Source of the DNA: Nissolia schottii
Lineage: Eukaryota > Streptophyta > Magnoliopsida > Fabales > Fabaceae
Assembly (NCBI GenBank): GCA_003254905.1
Contig: QANU01001262.1
Coordinates: 173,362-237,361, forward strand
Direction of reading: 5' to 3'
DNA length: 64,000 nucleotides
Shown here: in pieces, positions 26,370 through 37,574 of the stretch
How the letters are laid out: the number at the start of each line of letters is the position of its first letter
Position numbering within the stretch: the stretch's first letter is position 1
The notes under the pieces: model-generated
Told to the model about the DNA's origin: nothing
The model's input: only the letters and a program-made list of their open reading frames with translations
Databases searched by the model: none
Made by a program: the position numbers and the translations under genes

Positions 26370-27670
26370 AATAAGAAACGTCCTTGCTTTCTGGGCAAGC
26401 ATACAGGCCGATCTATCAATTAACGTGAATAAACTAATTTATCTATCTATTTCTAATGAAAGTTGAATAGTATCACTCAATAAAAAATTATTATTTCCAA
26501 ACAATCCGACACCAGTAGCCCGCACAGTAAAATTTTTCCAGCCCAAGAAACAATTCGTCCCTGTACGATAGTATTTCTACTTCTAACTATATGTACGTGT
26601 AAGGTTGTCAAACTCGAGAATTTAAGTAAATTTGTGAACTCTCAATAAATTTGAATCGCAAAGTAGACTCGTAAACTTGTATGAATTTACATACATAAAA
26701 AAAATATGTTATAAGCAATATAATTAGTAACTAAATTTGATTAAATATTGTATTTATAATTGAAATTGAATAATGTTAACTTTAAATTAAATTAATGAAA
26801 GAAATATCATAAAATACACCTTAATGCATGATACTTAGTGGTTATATCATACCTTATTCATAGCTTAATTAAGATAAATATATGAAATTATCTAAATAAA
26901 TTCAATATATATTATCTAATATAAATAAAGTTAGATAAGTATCTAACTAAGTTAAAAAATTTGTATATTTTGAGGTAAACTCGTAGGTAGATTTTAAATC
27001 GTAAACTCGTTAGTAGAATCGAAAGTTTACTTAAACTCGTACAAATTTACTAAAAAATAATTTATATAAGTATTAACTCATTATATATAATAAAATCATA
27101 AACTCTTAAAACTTTAAGAGTTAACTCGAGAATTTAGTTTATGCGGACATGTATATGTACAAGTGATGAGGATACAGTACTATTGACGTGCTAACATTTA
27201 TTTGAACTTCAACTTTCGCACTTCGGAATGAGTATCAGTGGTGCATTGATGACTAAAAAAAAGTTGCATCATCATTGTCATAATATGGTGACTGACATAC
27301 ATAAAGTAACCTGTTTTTCACTTCATTTCATCTCAATCAATTTTAAAAAGGTAAACTGATTATTGATTTCGATAGTACAATTAAAATTATCTACAATAAC
27401 AGAACCTTCAAGGACAATATTATCCCTTCAATTGATGTAATAATCCTCAGAACTGGAGATTCAAAACAACGACTTCTTTCTTTCCTTACAAGGTTGGTGT
27501 ACTTTCATATTGCTTAAGTATAGCACAAGTATTAAAGCCCTTTCAAAACAACGACTTTCTTTCTTTCCTTGCAACGATACTCAAGTAAGTCCTTTCTTAT
27601 TTACATTGTTAAGTATTAAGGTACACTAGAATTTTTTTTTATTTGAAAGCCAAAAGCAGATGTTTAATTC
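26369..27670. other. AT-rich intergenic stretch
   Basis: No gene recognised. 26600-27130 has repeated AAACTCG/CGAGTTT-type words (AACTCGAGAATTTA near both ends), suggesting an old diverged repeat or weak inverted repeat, without clear boundaries. Confidence 0.35.
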
Positions 27671-27699
27671 ATACGAAATTGCAGGGGGAAAAAATGGAT

Positions 27700-29125
27700 C
27701 CGTCCTTTGATTCTCTAAGGTTAGTATGTCAAAGATAAACCGGAGATTCAAGGTGATTGTTAACTAGACTTTAGAAAGTTCCAAATAGGGACAACAAAAC
27801 TGACATATACACCATGGAATTAGTTTTGCAAGGTGAAGAGGTTAGCATATCACAATATTGTTGTTTACACAGTTTAAAATTTGTATCATTTTAAATCTCA
27901 AGGCACATCCATGTCTAATTCTAAATGGTGCTTTTTTTTACAGGCTAATCGTATTCACAGTAAGATGCCAAAGAGTTTGGTGAAAACCTTTAGGCCAGTT
28001 ATCTGTAAAGGATTTTTCTACGTCATGAACAATTTTATTGTGCAAATGAAGAATAACAAAGTGAAGACATGTCCCCATAAGTTTAAACAGACGTTTTTCA
28101 ATCGTACGAAGGTCGAACTACTCGGCAAGGAACCCTTCACTGTGAACCCTTTCAACCTCAGGCCCATTGAAAGCATACTATTCGAGGATAACACCACTAA
28201 CAATGAGCTGATTGGTATTCCTTAAACCTTATTATATTTAACTCATTTATCATTAGATATTTAAAGTGTTCTGGTATAATACTTATTGACTAAACTTCCT
28301 AATGTTAATGTTTGTTATTAGCATCAATTAAGTCTCTACGGCCATAAAGTGTTTATTTGTGTAAAATAAAATCAAGACGGAGAGAGGAATATTGGTACCA
28401 TACTTTAAGTTCCCTTTTTCTACGTAATAAATACTTTGGGAAGTTATAGCATGGTTATTTATGATTATTTTGTGTGTGTGTGTGTATAGAAAAGAAGAGA
28501 TGGGGTCTTACGTAGCTTGACAACTTTAATTAACCAATGCATCTGTATAATAATTTTTTAAGATGTTTTGAGACAAGTTGTTGGTAAAAAGCCACTAAAA
28601 CCAATGGTGAACACAAATATGTTGAAGATTTAAAGTGACTTACAAACAATTTATTTTGTCTTATGCAGTATCGTTTTTATTTTGAATGTTCTTTCTTATG
28701 ATGTATATGGACTCTAAGTATATTATTTTTATTATTGTAGAAAAAATAGATTATTAGTTACTCTCTTTGGAGAATTAGTTAAAAGTTTTGTGAAAGTCAT
28801 AGAAGATGGCAAGAACGAACTTTTGGTGGTGGTATTACAATTTTTTAAAGCGAACAAGTTTTTGGATAGGTGTCTTAGATGTTTACTAAATGAAGGAAGA
28901 GTTATATTTGTTTTAATTAATATTTTTTTCTTTTATCAAAACTTCCATCAATTCCTAAAGTTTGTTCTTAATTTTCACAAGTTAACTCATTTTTTGTTTT
29001 ATATAAATCATTTTATTTCTAAGAATTATCTTCAGGCAAAGTACAAATACAAAGTTCATTTTATGCCTTCAAGGTTCAGAGTTAATCCTCAAACTCCTTA
29101 TGCTATTGATTTTAAGGATAGGTAA
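27700..29125 (+). pseudogene. RPA70-like OB-fold (DUF223) gene, probably degenerate
   Basis: Blocks of a plant replication-protein-A-large-subunit-like protein appear in order. They are MELVLQ near 27813; exon 27944-28214 (ANRIHSKMPKSLVKTF, YVMNNFIVQ, NPFNLRPI); a block from 28563 (DVLRQVVGKKPLKPMVNTNM); exon from about 28744 (NRLLVTLFGELVKSFVKV and NELLVVVLQFFKANKF); and 29021-29125 (LQAKYKYKVHFMPSRFRVNP). This is the two-OB-fold layout of the DUF223/RPA1 family that is amplified in plants, often beside Helitrons. The phase from MELVLQ to the next exon does not match, and a TAA ends the third block unless unusual splicing removes it. So I call it degenerate, though a divergent active gene is possible. 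Confidence 0.55.
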
Positions 29126-29442
29126 TATTTTATATAACTCACGTTGTATTTGTAGAAATACCCTTCTAGAGAACTCACTTCCAATAACGTGTTGTTGTAT
29201 TTGATTTGCTCTAAATCATGTTATGCTATACTATTTATTCACGTACAAATTGATAGAGTGTGGACTTGAAGCTTTTCAAAAGGTAGCCGAAATCTCTTAT
29301 CAAACTTACTATTCAGCATCTGAGGAAATTACAGATGTGTGTATATATATGTTTACATCATTTCTTTCTTTCACGTAATACCGTTTCACTAAACGTAATT
29401 TATCACAATTAGGTGTGCACAAAAAAAAATTAAACATATACT

Positions 29443-29486
<44 letters not shown>

Positions 29487-29687
29487 ACAATCAATTATAT
29501 TATAATCATAATTACAATAATATAATATTCCACTGCGCATCTGTACGAGTTTATAACCTAGTTATTGGTAAATTAAAGAGCACAAGACAAATGCATGTGT
29601 AACTTGCATAAAATAAAAGCAAAGTACTGATATGCCTATGTATGGCAGCAGCGATCGAAATTAAGGGTTCGGGCGGTCGGAGAAATT

Positions 29688-29913
29688 ATTTTACACACCA
29701 CAATGTAAAAAAATCATGCACCAGCACCACATGAAGTATATATCACTAATCATTTTGTCAAGGGATCGAGTGGTTAAAATCTTTTTTACCATGATGTAAA
29801 AGAACCATGTGCTATATAAGATATATATTATTAATCATTCTTTTTCTAAAAATGATTAGTGATATATATACCTCATATGATGTATGATTTTCTTACACCA
29901 TCTCATATAAAAG
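29688..29913. mobile_element. Fold-back MITE-like element
   Basis: Left arm TTATTTTACACACC..AAAAAATCATGC..GTATATATCACTAATCATTT. The right arm is its imperfect reverse complement (AATGATTAGTGATATATATA..TGATTTTCTTACACC). The arms are about 65 bp with a spacer of about 90 bp, which holds a third, shorter copy. No clear target-site duplication, so superfamily unassigned. Confidence 0.5.
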
Positions 29914-30651
29914 AATGATGTCCACGCAGTATGATAAATGGTGATGATGAGAAATTTTCGGTTGCAGCCGCTAGCTACCTTCTAGTTAATTAGAAGAATC
30001 ATTCTAATATGAGAATGATAATATATTTTTATGGGTGAGAATTTCAATTGACCAATATTATTGAGACATGTGTATTGGCTCAAGAAATGATAGAGTCTAT
30101 TTTGTCTCTTTTCCCTAAAAATAATTTTGTCATTTTAAACTTAAATAAATCATATTATTTTTTTATTAAAAAAAAAAAAAAAACAAGACCTTGCCTCCTC
30201 TATTTGTCACCGTGACCATCACCATTCACACCTTACCTTCTTCTCCGTTAGCTTCTCCGCCAACAGCCATTAAGCCATAATGGACTTCACCCATTCTTTC
30301 CCCCAATATATCCGGATACCCGCCAAGACTTCTCCACCTTCTCTTCTTGCTTCACTAGGTTCAACTTCGCTCTCACCACTCATATATAGACTAACAGTTG
30401 TACGTCTAGTCTAGTCTAGTCACTTCATCACTCATATATAGTACCTTGCAAATTAATGATATGGTTGTTACAAAAATACAAGTTTATTAGTTAAGTAAAC
30501 GATGGGGATCTCATACCTACTACCTAGCTAGCTACTTGACCTTGAGAGTTTAATTACATCAACAGACTAAGAAATTCATAAAGTGAGAGACTTTCTAGTA
30601 AAGCAGACAATCTCACTTCACATACATACACGCCATTCAAAATTTCAGATT

Positions 30652-30660
30652 ATTATATAA
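30652..30660 (+). promoter_or_regulatory. Candidate TATA box of the UGT gene
   Basis: ATTATATAA lies about 80 bp before the ATG of the glucosyltransferase gene, a spacing consistent with a short 5' untranslated region. No start-site data. Confidence 0.4.
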
Positions 30661-30738
30661 ATTAACAAGCTTCTATTCCGCTTTCTTCACTAAACAAATA
30701 ATTAAGTAGGCGAGTATTGAGTCGAGGGGAGCTAAATA

Positions 30739-32190
30739 ATGGGGCGTGATGATTCTTCAATATCATTAGTGCATGTGTTCCTGGTGTCGTTTCCAGGGCA
30801 AGGGCATGTGAACCCTCTTCTGAGGCTAGGCAAGTGCTTGGCCTCCAAGGGTTTGTTGGTAACGTTTTGCACACCGGAAAGCTGGGCCAAACAGATGAGA
30901 AAAGCCAGCAACATCACCTCCAAGGAGGAGGAGAAGGAGGCTGCCCCCGTGGCCGTGGGCGGCGGCTTCATGAGGTTCGAATCGTTCCAAGACGGGTGGG
31001 GTGAGAAGGAGGAGGAGGCTGGACGGTACGAGTTGGATCAGTATCTGCCCCATCTTGAAGGTGTTGGGAAGCAAGTCCTCCCAGCCATCATCCAAAGGCA
31101 AGAGCCTCCCGTCTGCTGTCTCCTCAACAACCCTTTCATTCCATGGGTTTCGGACGTTGCCGAGTCCCTGGGCCTCCCTTCCGCCATGCTCTGGGTTCAA
31201 TCTTGCGCATGCTTCTCCGCCTACTACCATTACTTCCACAACCTGGCACCATTCCCGTCTGAGGAGGCTGGGCCCCACATTGACGTGCAGCTGCCGTGCA
31301 TGCCTTTGCTGAGATACGACGAGGTCCCCAGCTTCCTGCACCCAACCACTCCCTACCCGTTCTTGAGGAGGGCAATCATGGGACAGTACCGGCACCTGGA
31401 AAACACCTTTTGCATTCTCATGGACACCTTCCTGGACCTGGAGCAGCACAGCCTTGACCACATGTCCAACATTTTCCCCATCAAGACCGTGGGGCCCTTG
31501 TTCAAGGCGGCACCAGGCAGCGGCGTGCGGGGGGATCTGTTGAAGGCGGATGAGGAGTGCATGGAGTGGCTGGACACAAAGGCAGCCTCGTCTGTGGCCT
31601 ACATCTCCTTCGGGAGCGTGGTGTGCTTGAAGCAAGAGCAAGTGGAGGAGATCGCGTACGGTCTTGTGGACTCGGGCTTGTCTTTCCTTTGGGTGATGAA
31701 CAAGCCCCCCCGTGTGCACGCGCTGCCACGTGGCTTCTTGGAGAACAATGCTAGGGCGATGGTGGTCCGGTGGAGCCCGCAGGAGCGGGTGCTGAGTCAC
31801 CCATCCCTGGCATGCTTCGTCACCCACTGTGGCTGGAACTCATCCATGGAGGCGCTCACCTCCGGGGTGCCTATCGTCGCCTTCCCGCAGTGGGGTGACC
31901 AGGTCACCAATGCAAAGTACTTGGTCGATGTCTTCAAAGTGGCGGTGAGGATGTGCAGGGGCGAACATGCCAACCAGCTTATCAAAAGGGACGAGATCAA
32001 GCGCTGTCTGCTGGAGGCAACCGTTGGCCCCGAGGCGGAGGAGATCAAGCGGAATGTGCTCAACTTTAAGGCAAAAGCGGAAGCAGCCTTGATGGAAGGC
32101 GGCTCTTCTGACCGGAATATCCAAGCGTTTGTGGATGAAGTGCGGAGGAGAAGCTTTAGAGATCACCAACAGCAAATCGGCCACGCCTAG
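30739..32190 (+). CDS. UDP-glucosyltransferase, UGT84-type (family 1)
   Basis: Transfers a sugar, most likely glucose, from UDP-sugar to a small-molecule acceptor in the cytosol. UGT84 members usually make glucose esters of hydroxycinnamates, gallate or limonoids; the acceptor here is unknown. The single exon encodes 483 residues, the normal family length. N-terminal FLVSFPGQGHVNP supplies the catalytic His23. The UGT84-type stretch LLVTFCTPESWAKQMRKA and NNPFIPWVSDVAESLGLPSA follow. The 44-residue PSPG box starts WSPQERVLSHPSLACF at residue 345, contains HCGWNSSMEAL and ends PQWGDQ at residue 388. The last residue is Gln and position 22 is Trp, the glucose-preferring pattern. Codon third positions are far more GC-rich than in neighbouring genes. 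The ATG at 30739 gives the family-typical N-terminus. A poly-A run with an N follows at 32219-32238. Confidence 0.95.
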   Translation: MGRDDSSISLVHVFLVSFPGQGHVNPLLRLGKCLASKGLLVTFCTPESWAKQMRKASNITSKEEEKEAAPVAVGGGFMRFESFQDGWGEKEEEAGRYELDQYLPHLEGVGKQVLPAIIQRQEPPVCCLLNNPFIPWVSDVAESLGLPSAMLWVQSCACFSAYYHYFHNLAPFPSEEAGPHIDVQLPCMPLLRYDEVPSFLHPTTPYPFLRRAIMGQYRHLENTFCILMDTFLDLEQHSLDHMSNIFPIKTVGPLFKAAPGSGVRGDLLKADEECMEWLDTKAASSVAYISFGSVVCLKQEQVEEIAYGLVDSGLSFLWVMNKPPRVHALPRGFLENNARAMVVRWSPQERVLSHPSLACFVTHCGWNSSMEALTSGVPIVAFPQWGDQVTNAKYLVDVFKVAVRMCRGEHANQLIKRDEIKRCLLEATVGPEAEEIKRNVLNFKAKAEAALMEGGSSDRNIQAFVDEVRRRSFRDHQQQIGHA

Positions 32191-33083
32191 CGGCAAGGTG
32201 GTGGTTTAAGGCACCCAAAAAAAAAAAAAAAAAAAAANTTAACATATCTTCATGTTAATAAGCAAAATAAATAACAAATATTCAAATTCCTTTATGGAAG
32301 AATATCTGCCCGACTTTATGGAATTGAGTTAAACCCAAATAATTCTATAGAAGTGGAGTAGGCCCGGGAACTCTTCCGCAATTGAAAATAATTCGCAGTC
32401 TTGTTACATGTATACCCTCTTAGCATTTACTATATATTTACTTCAATATTACTATATATTTACTTCAATATTTATACGACTGGGTCCACACAATAACTCT
32501 CATCTCCCACGTTCACCCACTTGCCTATTACATGTACGTCTATACAAGTGATAAAATAATTGTTCACGCTTTTACATTGTGTCGACTCTTAGAAGAAAAA
32601 AAAAAAAAGGGTCACGTCTCGCGTGACATGTAAGCATCTCGTGCGAGATGCAAGTCAGAAAAGTCGAGATGTTGTAGCGCCCTTGGTGTGCTCCAACGCT
32701 GATGACCTGAAAATCCTAGTTCAAAGTTTTTGGACCAGGAGAGGGCCCAACACACCCTTTTGGCCATCCCTTCTCTTATAAGTGGCTTTGCCCAATCATT
32801 TTTGTTCGCACACGTGTGTGGCAATCCAAGTAGTGGATGGATATATCGAAATTCTCCTGCTTCACTTGTAGTAGTATCAGCTTAGCGTGGTGGATGATGA
32901 AGTATATATTCTTGGTTGAAAGTTCCACGGAGACGATGGATTGGTTCGTCAAAATGAATTACTGTTTGTGAGTGACGGGAATAGGTTAGGTTCAATGCAC
33001 CTTGACCTCCCAGCTACGTACCGGCCCTCCTTTCTATATCGATTACTTATCCTTCTAGTTCTACTCACTTATCATCGCATAGC
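32191..33083. other. Intergenic stretch between UGT and MTK genes
   Basis: Contains a poly-A run ending in an N at 32238, a short tandem duplication near 32430-32470 (ACTATATATTTACTTCAATA twice) and the presumed MTK promoter. No gene recognised. Confidence 0.4.
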
Positions 33084-35496
33084 ATGGCTTTCTCGGAGTT
33101 CCGTCCACTGAACGAGAGTTTATTGGTGGAGTACGAAAAGGGCGTCCCTAACCTTTCCTCCAAGCTGGGCAACACCTTCCATGACCTAACAGTCAAAGAG
33201 GTCGGAGATGGTAACCTCAATTTTGTCTTCATTGTTGGCAACTCTCTCGGTTCCTTTGTCGTCAAACAGGTAGGTATTTTTTAGTTAGTATATGCTATGC
33301 TATGAATGATCAATGAAATGGATGTATGGCAATGGCATGCATGATGCAAGTAAGTAACGTACTGTATGTACTAGGCTCTGCCGTACATTCGTTGCATAGG
33401 GGAGTCATGGGAATTGAGCAGAGACAGAGCATATTATGAGGCGATGGCGCTGAAAGAAGAGGGTGGTTTATGCCCGGATCACGTCCCCGAGGTCTATCAC
33501 TTTGACCGCACCATGTCCTTGATCGGCATGCGTTACCTGGAGCCCCCACACATGATCCTCAGGAAGGGCCTGATTGCTGGAATTGAGTACCCATTGCTGG
33601 CACAACACATGTCCCATTTTCTGGCTAACACTCTCTTCTTTACTTCTCTCCTCTTCAGCTCCACTGCTCACCACAAACGCCAGGGTATGTAGCTAATTGC
33701 CTCCTCCTCACTTCTCACTAGCTAGCTCCTATTTTGCTTATTTATTTATTGCTCTGCCTTTGGTTGTTACAGTTGCCAAATTTTGTGGGAATTTTGCGCT
33801 ATGCAAGCACACCGAGCAGGTTGTTTTCTCTGACCCTTTCAGAATTTCTGAATATAACCACTGGAATGCCCCATATCTTGATCCTGATGCCCACGCTATT
33901 CGCCATGATAATCTGCTCAAGCTTCATGTTGCTCAACTCAAATCCAAGTACAGTACTACCTACATGGATCAATTCATCTCATTTCATTAATTTTTTAACC
34001 ATCTCTTGAATATTTTTTATTATTAATTCCCGTACTTACACGTAGGTTCTCGGAGAGGGCGCAAGCATTAATACATGGAGATCTGCACACTAGCTCTGTG
34101 ATGGTCACTCGTGAATCCACTCAAGTTATTGATCCTGAATTTGCATTTTATGGACCTATGGGTTTTGACATTGGTGCTTTCTTGGGAAACTTGATTTTGG
34201 CTTTCTTCTCCCAAGACGGCCATGCGCATCAACTCAATGATCGAAAAGTAGGTCCTCCACGACCCTTATTTTTATCTTCTTTTCATTCCCATAGTTATTA
34301 TTTTTGTCCATAATCCTTCTATTTAAAAAAAAAATTGAAAATTAAAAATTGTTCACTATCTATCTTCTATCGCAAAGCAATTCGACCAGCTTATAACTGG
34401 ACTGCCCCCCGGTTATCCAATGCATGTGCATGTCCTGTCTTGTGTTAATCAAGAGAAGGAGTTCCTGGAAAGTTCTAGAGTGTGCTATGAGCTGACTTGG
34501 CGGGAACTTACTCTGCTCTCAGTTTTGATAACTAGTAGTGTTTATCTCTCGTTGTGCCTTCTTCTTCATTTGGCAGAACTTTCCTTTTAGTGTAGTTATA
34601 TTTGCTTTTGCATTACAAACAAGCTGAACAACTGAGGCATCATTTTAATCATGATTGTTATAATTGCTGGATGGAGATTATTGATTAAATTGGGGGGGGG
34701 GGGGNATTCCCTGTCTAAAACAGATGATATTATGCAGGCATACAAGGAGTGGATTCTTAAGACAATTGAAGACACTTGGAATCTTTTTAACGATAAATTT
34801 ATTGCACTTTGGGACGAGCACAAAAATGGTGCTGGTGAGGCATATCTTCCAGCAATTTATAACAATCCTGAGGTTCAGCTTCTTGTGCAGAAGAGATACA
34901 TGACAGAATTGTTTCATGACAGTCTTGGATTTGGTGCAATCAAAATGATAAGGTGATACATATGTATACACACACATATCTTTGATTCCATTATTGAAAG
35001 ATTATATAACAAGCAATGGCCGATTAACTAATGGTCGGATTGAATTAACTATTTATTGACATGCATTAGTCATAAACTCATTGAGATGAAAGCTTCTAAA
35101 AGTATTTAAGATATTTCATAAATATAAAAAAAAAATTGATTAATTATGAATGTGGAAGTAACCAATCAAAAACATTAAGAGTTCAAAACTATAAGACAAG
35201 AGAGAGTTAGATTTTTAGCTTATCATACCAACCACCTTTAAATAACTGCAAATCAAATCTTGAGCATATGGAAATCTTATTTTAGGCAGCCAGCAGATAT
35301 ACTCCACTTTTGATTTGTTTTGTTTGACAGGAGAATTGTTGGTGTGGCACATGTTGAGGATCTCGAATCAATTGCCGATGCAGTAAAACGGGCTACCTGT
35401 GAACGGAAGGCACTTGATTTAGCTAAGATGCTTCTCAAGGACAGAACAAAATTCGAAGGCATCTCTGAAATTGTTTCTGTAATTCGGCAATTCTAG
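33084..35496 (+). CDS. MTK: Methylthioribose kinase (MTK), Yang cycle
   Basis: Phosphorylates 5-methylthioribose at C1 using ATP, recycling the methylthio group released by ethylene, nicotianamine and polyamine synthesis back to methionine. Six exons: 33084-33269, 33375-33684, 33773-33947, 34046-34247, 34738-34952 and 35331-35496. The sum is 1,254 bp, exactly 417 residues, the usual plant length. Motifs are [15 protein letters not shown] (nucleotide-binding loop), [30 protein letters not shown], the catalytic loop [10 protein letters not shown] (residues about 233-241, Asp236), and [19 protein letters not shown] (DPEF metal site). Later come [15 protein letters not shown] and [19 protein letters not shown]. 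The kinase is of the APH/choline-kinase fold. An N at 34705 lies in intron 4 after a G run. Confidence 0.96.
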
Positions 35497-35933
35497 TATA
35501 TATATAGGCTTGGTTCTGCTATGCTATTATATACGGAATTATCGATATCTGACCATATATTGTGATTTCCAATACTATACGGGTTAACAGTTAGTTTGTC
35601 ATTGCTTATTGTCGGTCCCCAGCTTGTAGTATAAGCTTCATTCTCAATAATCAATCATATCTATCATTTAGGACTGTGTTACTTTGATGCGCAAGTTTAG
35701 GAAGCTTTGCTCCAGATAGGTGTAAGATATGATTGTGGCATGGATGGATGTATGCAACCAATTATTATTGTAAAAAGTGACCAGCACAATTAACATGACT
35801 AGTAGTTGAGTGGTGATGGAAGTGGATGATAATAGGAGGAAAAATACAAACCAAATATATTATTAATTATCTTCTTATTCTTGTTTTTCTTATACATATA
35901 TATATAAAAATGCTGGAGAGAACCAACAATTAG
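35497..35933. other. Convergent 3' intergenic gap
   Basis: AT-rich interval between the tail-to-tail MTK and basic-secretory-protein genes. It must hold both 3' untranslated regions and polyadenylation sites. Nothing else seen. Confidence 0.5.
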
Positions 35934-36608
35934 TTAGTTGATAGCAGCATACTTGGTCTTGTAGTCAATCCAGAGCTGAGGAAGTGGCTTCCCCAGGAGA
36001 TCAGTGAAGTAGGAGTCGCTATAACTGGTCTTCATCCTGGCGTTCAAGTCAGCAACGAAACCATCACGGATGGTGTTGCAGTAGTCCAAGAAGCGAGCGG
36101 TGACATCGTAGCCCTGGAACCAGTCATCACCGCGGCCAGGGGGGACCCAGTTGCCGGCGGGATAGCCAGCCTTGAGCCTCACGAAATCAGCAATGCCTTC
36201 GAGGAGGCCAGAAGGAGCCTGGCCGTTGGCATCCCACAGCAGAACATGTGCCATCTCGTGATGCAGTATCCCGGCTATCTCCTCCTTTATGTCTCCAGGG
36301 TACCTCTCTATGTACCCTGCACTCACGTGGATCTCCTCCTCGCTCGCGTACGCCACCCCGTCGATGTTCTCCACCACCATGCTCACTTTCTGCACCTCTT
36401 TCCCCTCCTGCGGGAACATTTTCTGTATGAAATCCGCGGCAGAGGCCAGTGTTTGCTTCGCGTAATCTGCGCCTACTTCCTGGTTGAACCGCTTGCTTCC
36501 GATGCTGGATTCCGCCCTGTTCGACACTGCCGAGTCCAGTGCCTTGCTGCCATACACTGCCGTTAGAGTCACTGCTACTAAGCATACGAGCTTATGGTAT
36601 TGAGCCAT
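35934..36608 (-). CDS. Plant basic secretory protein (BSP family peptidase-like)
   Basis: A secreted protein of the plant basic secretory protein family (Pfam BSP), induced by pathogens or wounding in several plants and proposed to be a zinc peptidase. Single exon, 224 residues, normal length. Residues 1 to about 24 are a signal peptide (KLVCLVAVTLTAVYGSKA). The family core DGVAYASEEEIHVSAGYIE precedes ILHHEMAHVLLWDANGQAP, where HHEMAHV (about residues 116-122) is the HExxH-like metal motif. GLLEGIADFVRLKAGY supplies the downstream Glu/Asp. GDDWFQGYDVTARFLDYC and the C-terminal LWIDYK are also conserved. The codon 36605-36608 is the first in-frame ATG; an upstream in-frame GTG is not used. 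Many relatives have HEMTHVWQW; here Ala replaces Thr and LLW replaces WQW. Confidence 0.92.
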   Translation of the reverse strand: MAQYHKLVCLVAVTLTAVYGSKALDSAVSNRAESSIGSKRFNQEVGADYAKQTLASAADFIQKMFPQEGKEVQKVSMVVENIDGVAYASEEEIHVSAGYIERYPGDIKEEIAGILHHEMAHVLLWDANGQAPSGLLEGIADFVRLKAGYPAGNWVPPGRGDDWFQGYDVTARFLDYCNTIRDGFVADLNARMKTSYSDSYFTDLLGKPLPQLWIDYKTKYAAIN

Positions 36609-36647
36609 ATTGCTGCGTTTGATTTCCACATTTTTGCTACATCCTTT

Positions 36648-36657
36648 CCTTTTATAG
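36648..36657 (-). promoter_or_regulatory. TATA box of the basic secretory protein gene
   Basis: On the minus strand CTATAAAAGG stands about 40 bp upstream of the ATG at 36608, a canonical TATA sequence. The implied 5' untranslated region is very short (roughly 10-15 nt) or a second start site exists. Confidence 0.55.
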
Positions 36658-37574
36658 GAGGAATTTGGAGTCGACCCAGCGAGTAGTAAGGAGGTGCTGG
36701 ACGCATGACATTCATCAATTAAAGATTCTGTATTCTCTTTTCTCGATCGGAACTGAAAAACTCATCCCACTTTGATGTCAATTCATTCGCCTCATCTTAA
36801 GGAACGTCGCCTTTTCTTTCTTTTGTCTTACGTATCAAAACAAAACAAAAATGAAATCACTCACCTCATGATCAAAGGTTAAAGGCTTGTTAATATTGTT
36901 GCAAAGTAATTAGTCTCATTATTTTGGTATCACGTCTATCATAGATGCTTTGTGAGAGACCTAGTGCAACACACGTAGCTAGCCCTGTTGTTACTAAATG
37001 AATTTGTTACTCTATAAATAACTAATTAAGTACCTGTTCCGTCCATAAAAAATAAAAACTAATTAAGTAAGTGGTTGGGAAGCTTAAGCTGACTTGAAGA
37101 ATATTGTGGACTTCGCATGCCAAGTCACCTGTTTGTTTGCACGATTAAAGTAGTCATACATGGCATCGGGATAACGACTCAAAGGTTGTGACATTCAAAT
37201 GTTCTCCATGGACTAAAATGGCCTTATTTCATATTAAGAAATTAAAATAGAAAACGGTCTCATTGAACTTAATCAGCAGTTTAACTGATATTTATGTGTT
37301 CACGAAATGAGTGTGGCCTTATTTAACGCCTCAAAAATGTTGTGGGAAAAAAAGTGGTGATTCTGGCGAACATGTTACACAGCACAACTATTGAATGGCA
37401 ACCCAAGATAATCCTTCACTTTCCCTGATGCTTTGCTTTGCTTTGATCTCTCCATGCATTTCGCACTTTCATTATTTGTTTCATTTATAATGGACTAGAT
37501 AATGTCTATCGAAAAGATAAAATAAATGATGTGAGATTGATATTTAGTGAAAGAATAAGGCGGTGAGTGCAGCT
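36658..37574. other. Intergenic promoter region
   Basis: Further upstream sequence of the basic secretory protein gene. No gene, repeat array or mobile-element ends recognised. Confidence 0.4.

Larger units (their letters stand above)
29126..30738. other. Intergenic stretch upstream of UDP-glucosyltransferase
   Basis: Contains a (TA)n tract at 29445-29484, a fold-back MITE-like element at 29688-29913, a poly-A run near 30165-30183 and the UGT promoter at the right end. No gene is recognised. Confidence 0.4.

Noticed and set aside
30826..31827. 333-codon frame on the minus strand of the UGT gene
   Set aside because: It is a mirror frame of a GC-rich real gene; no domain is visible.
36187..36585. 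Antisense and shifted frames over the basic secretory protein gene
   Set aside because: Shadows of the real reading frame, with no signal peptide or motif of their own.
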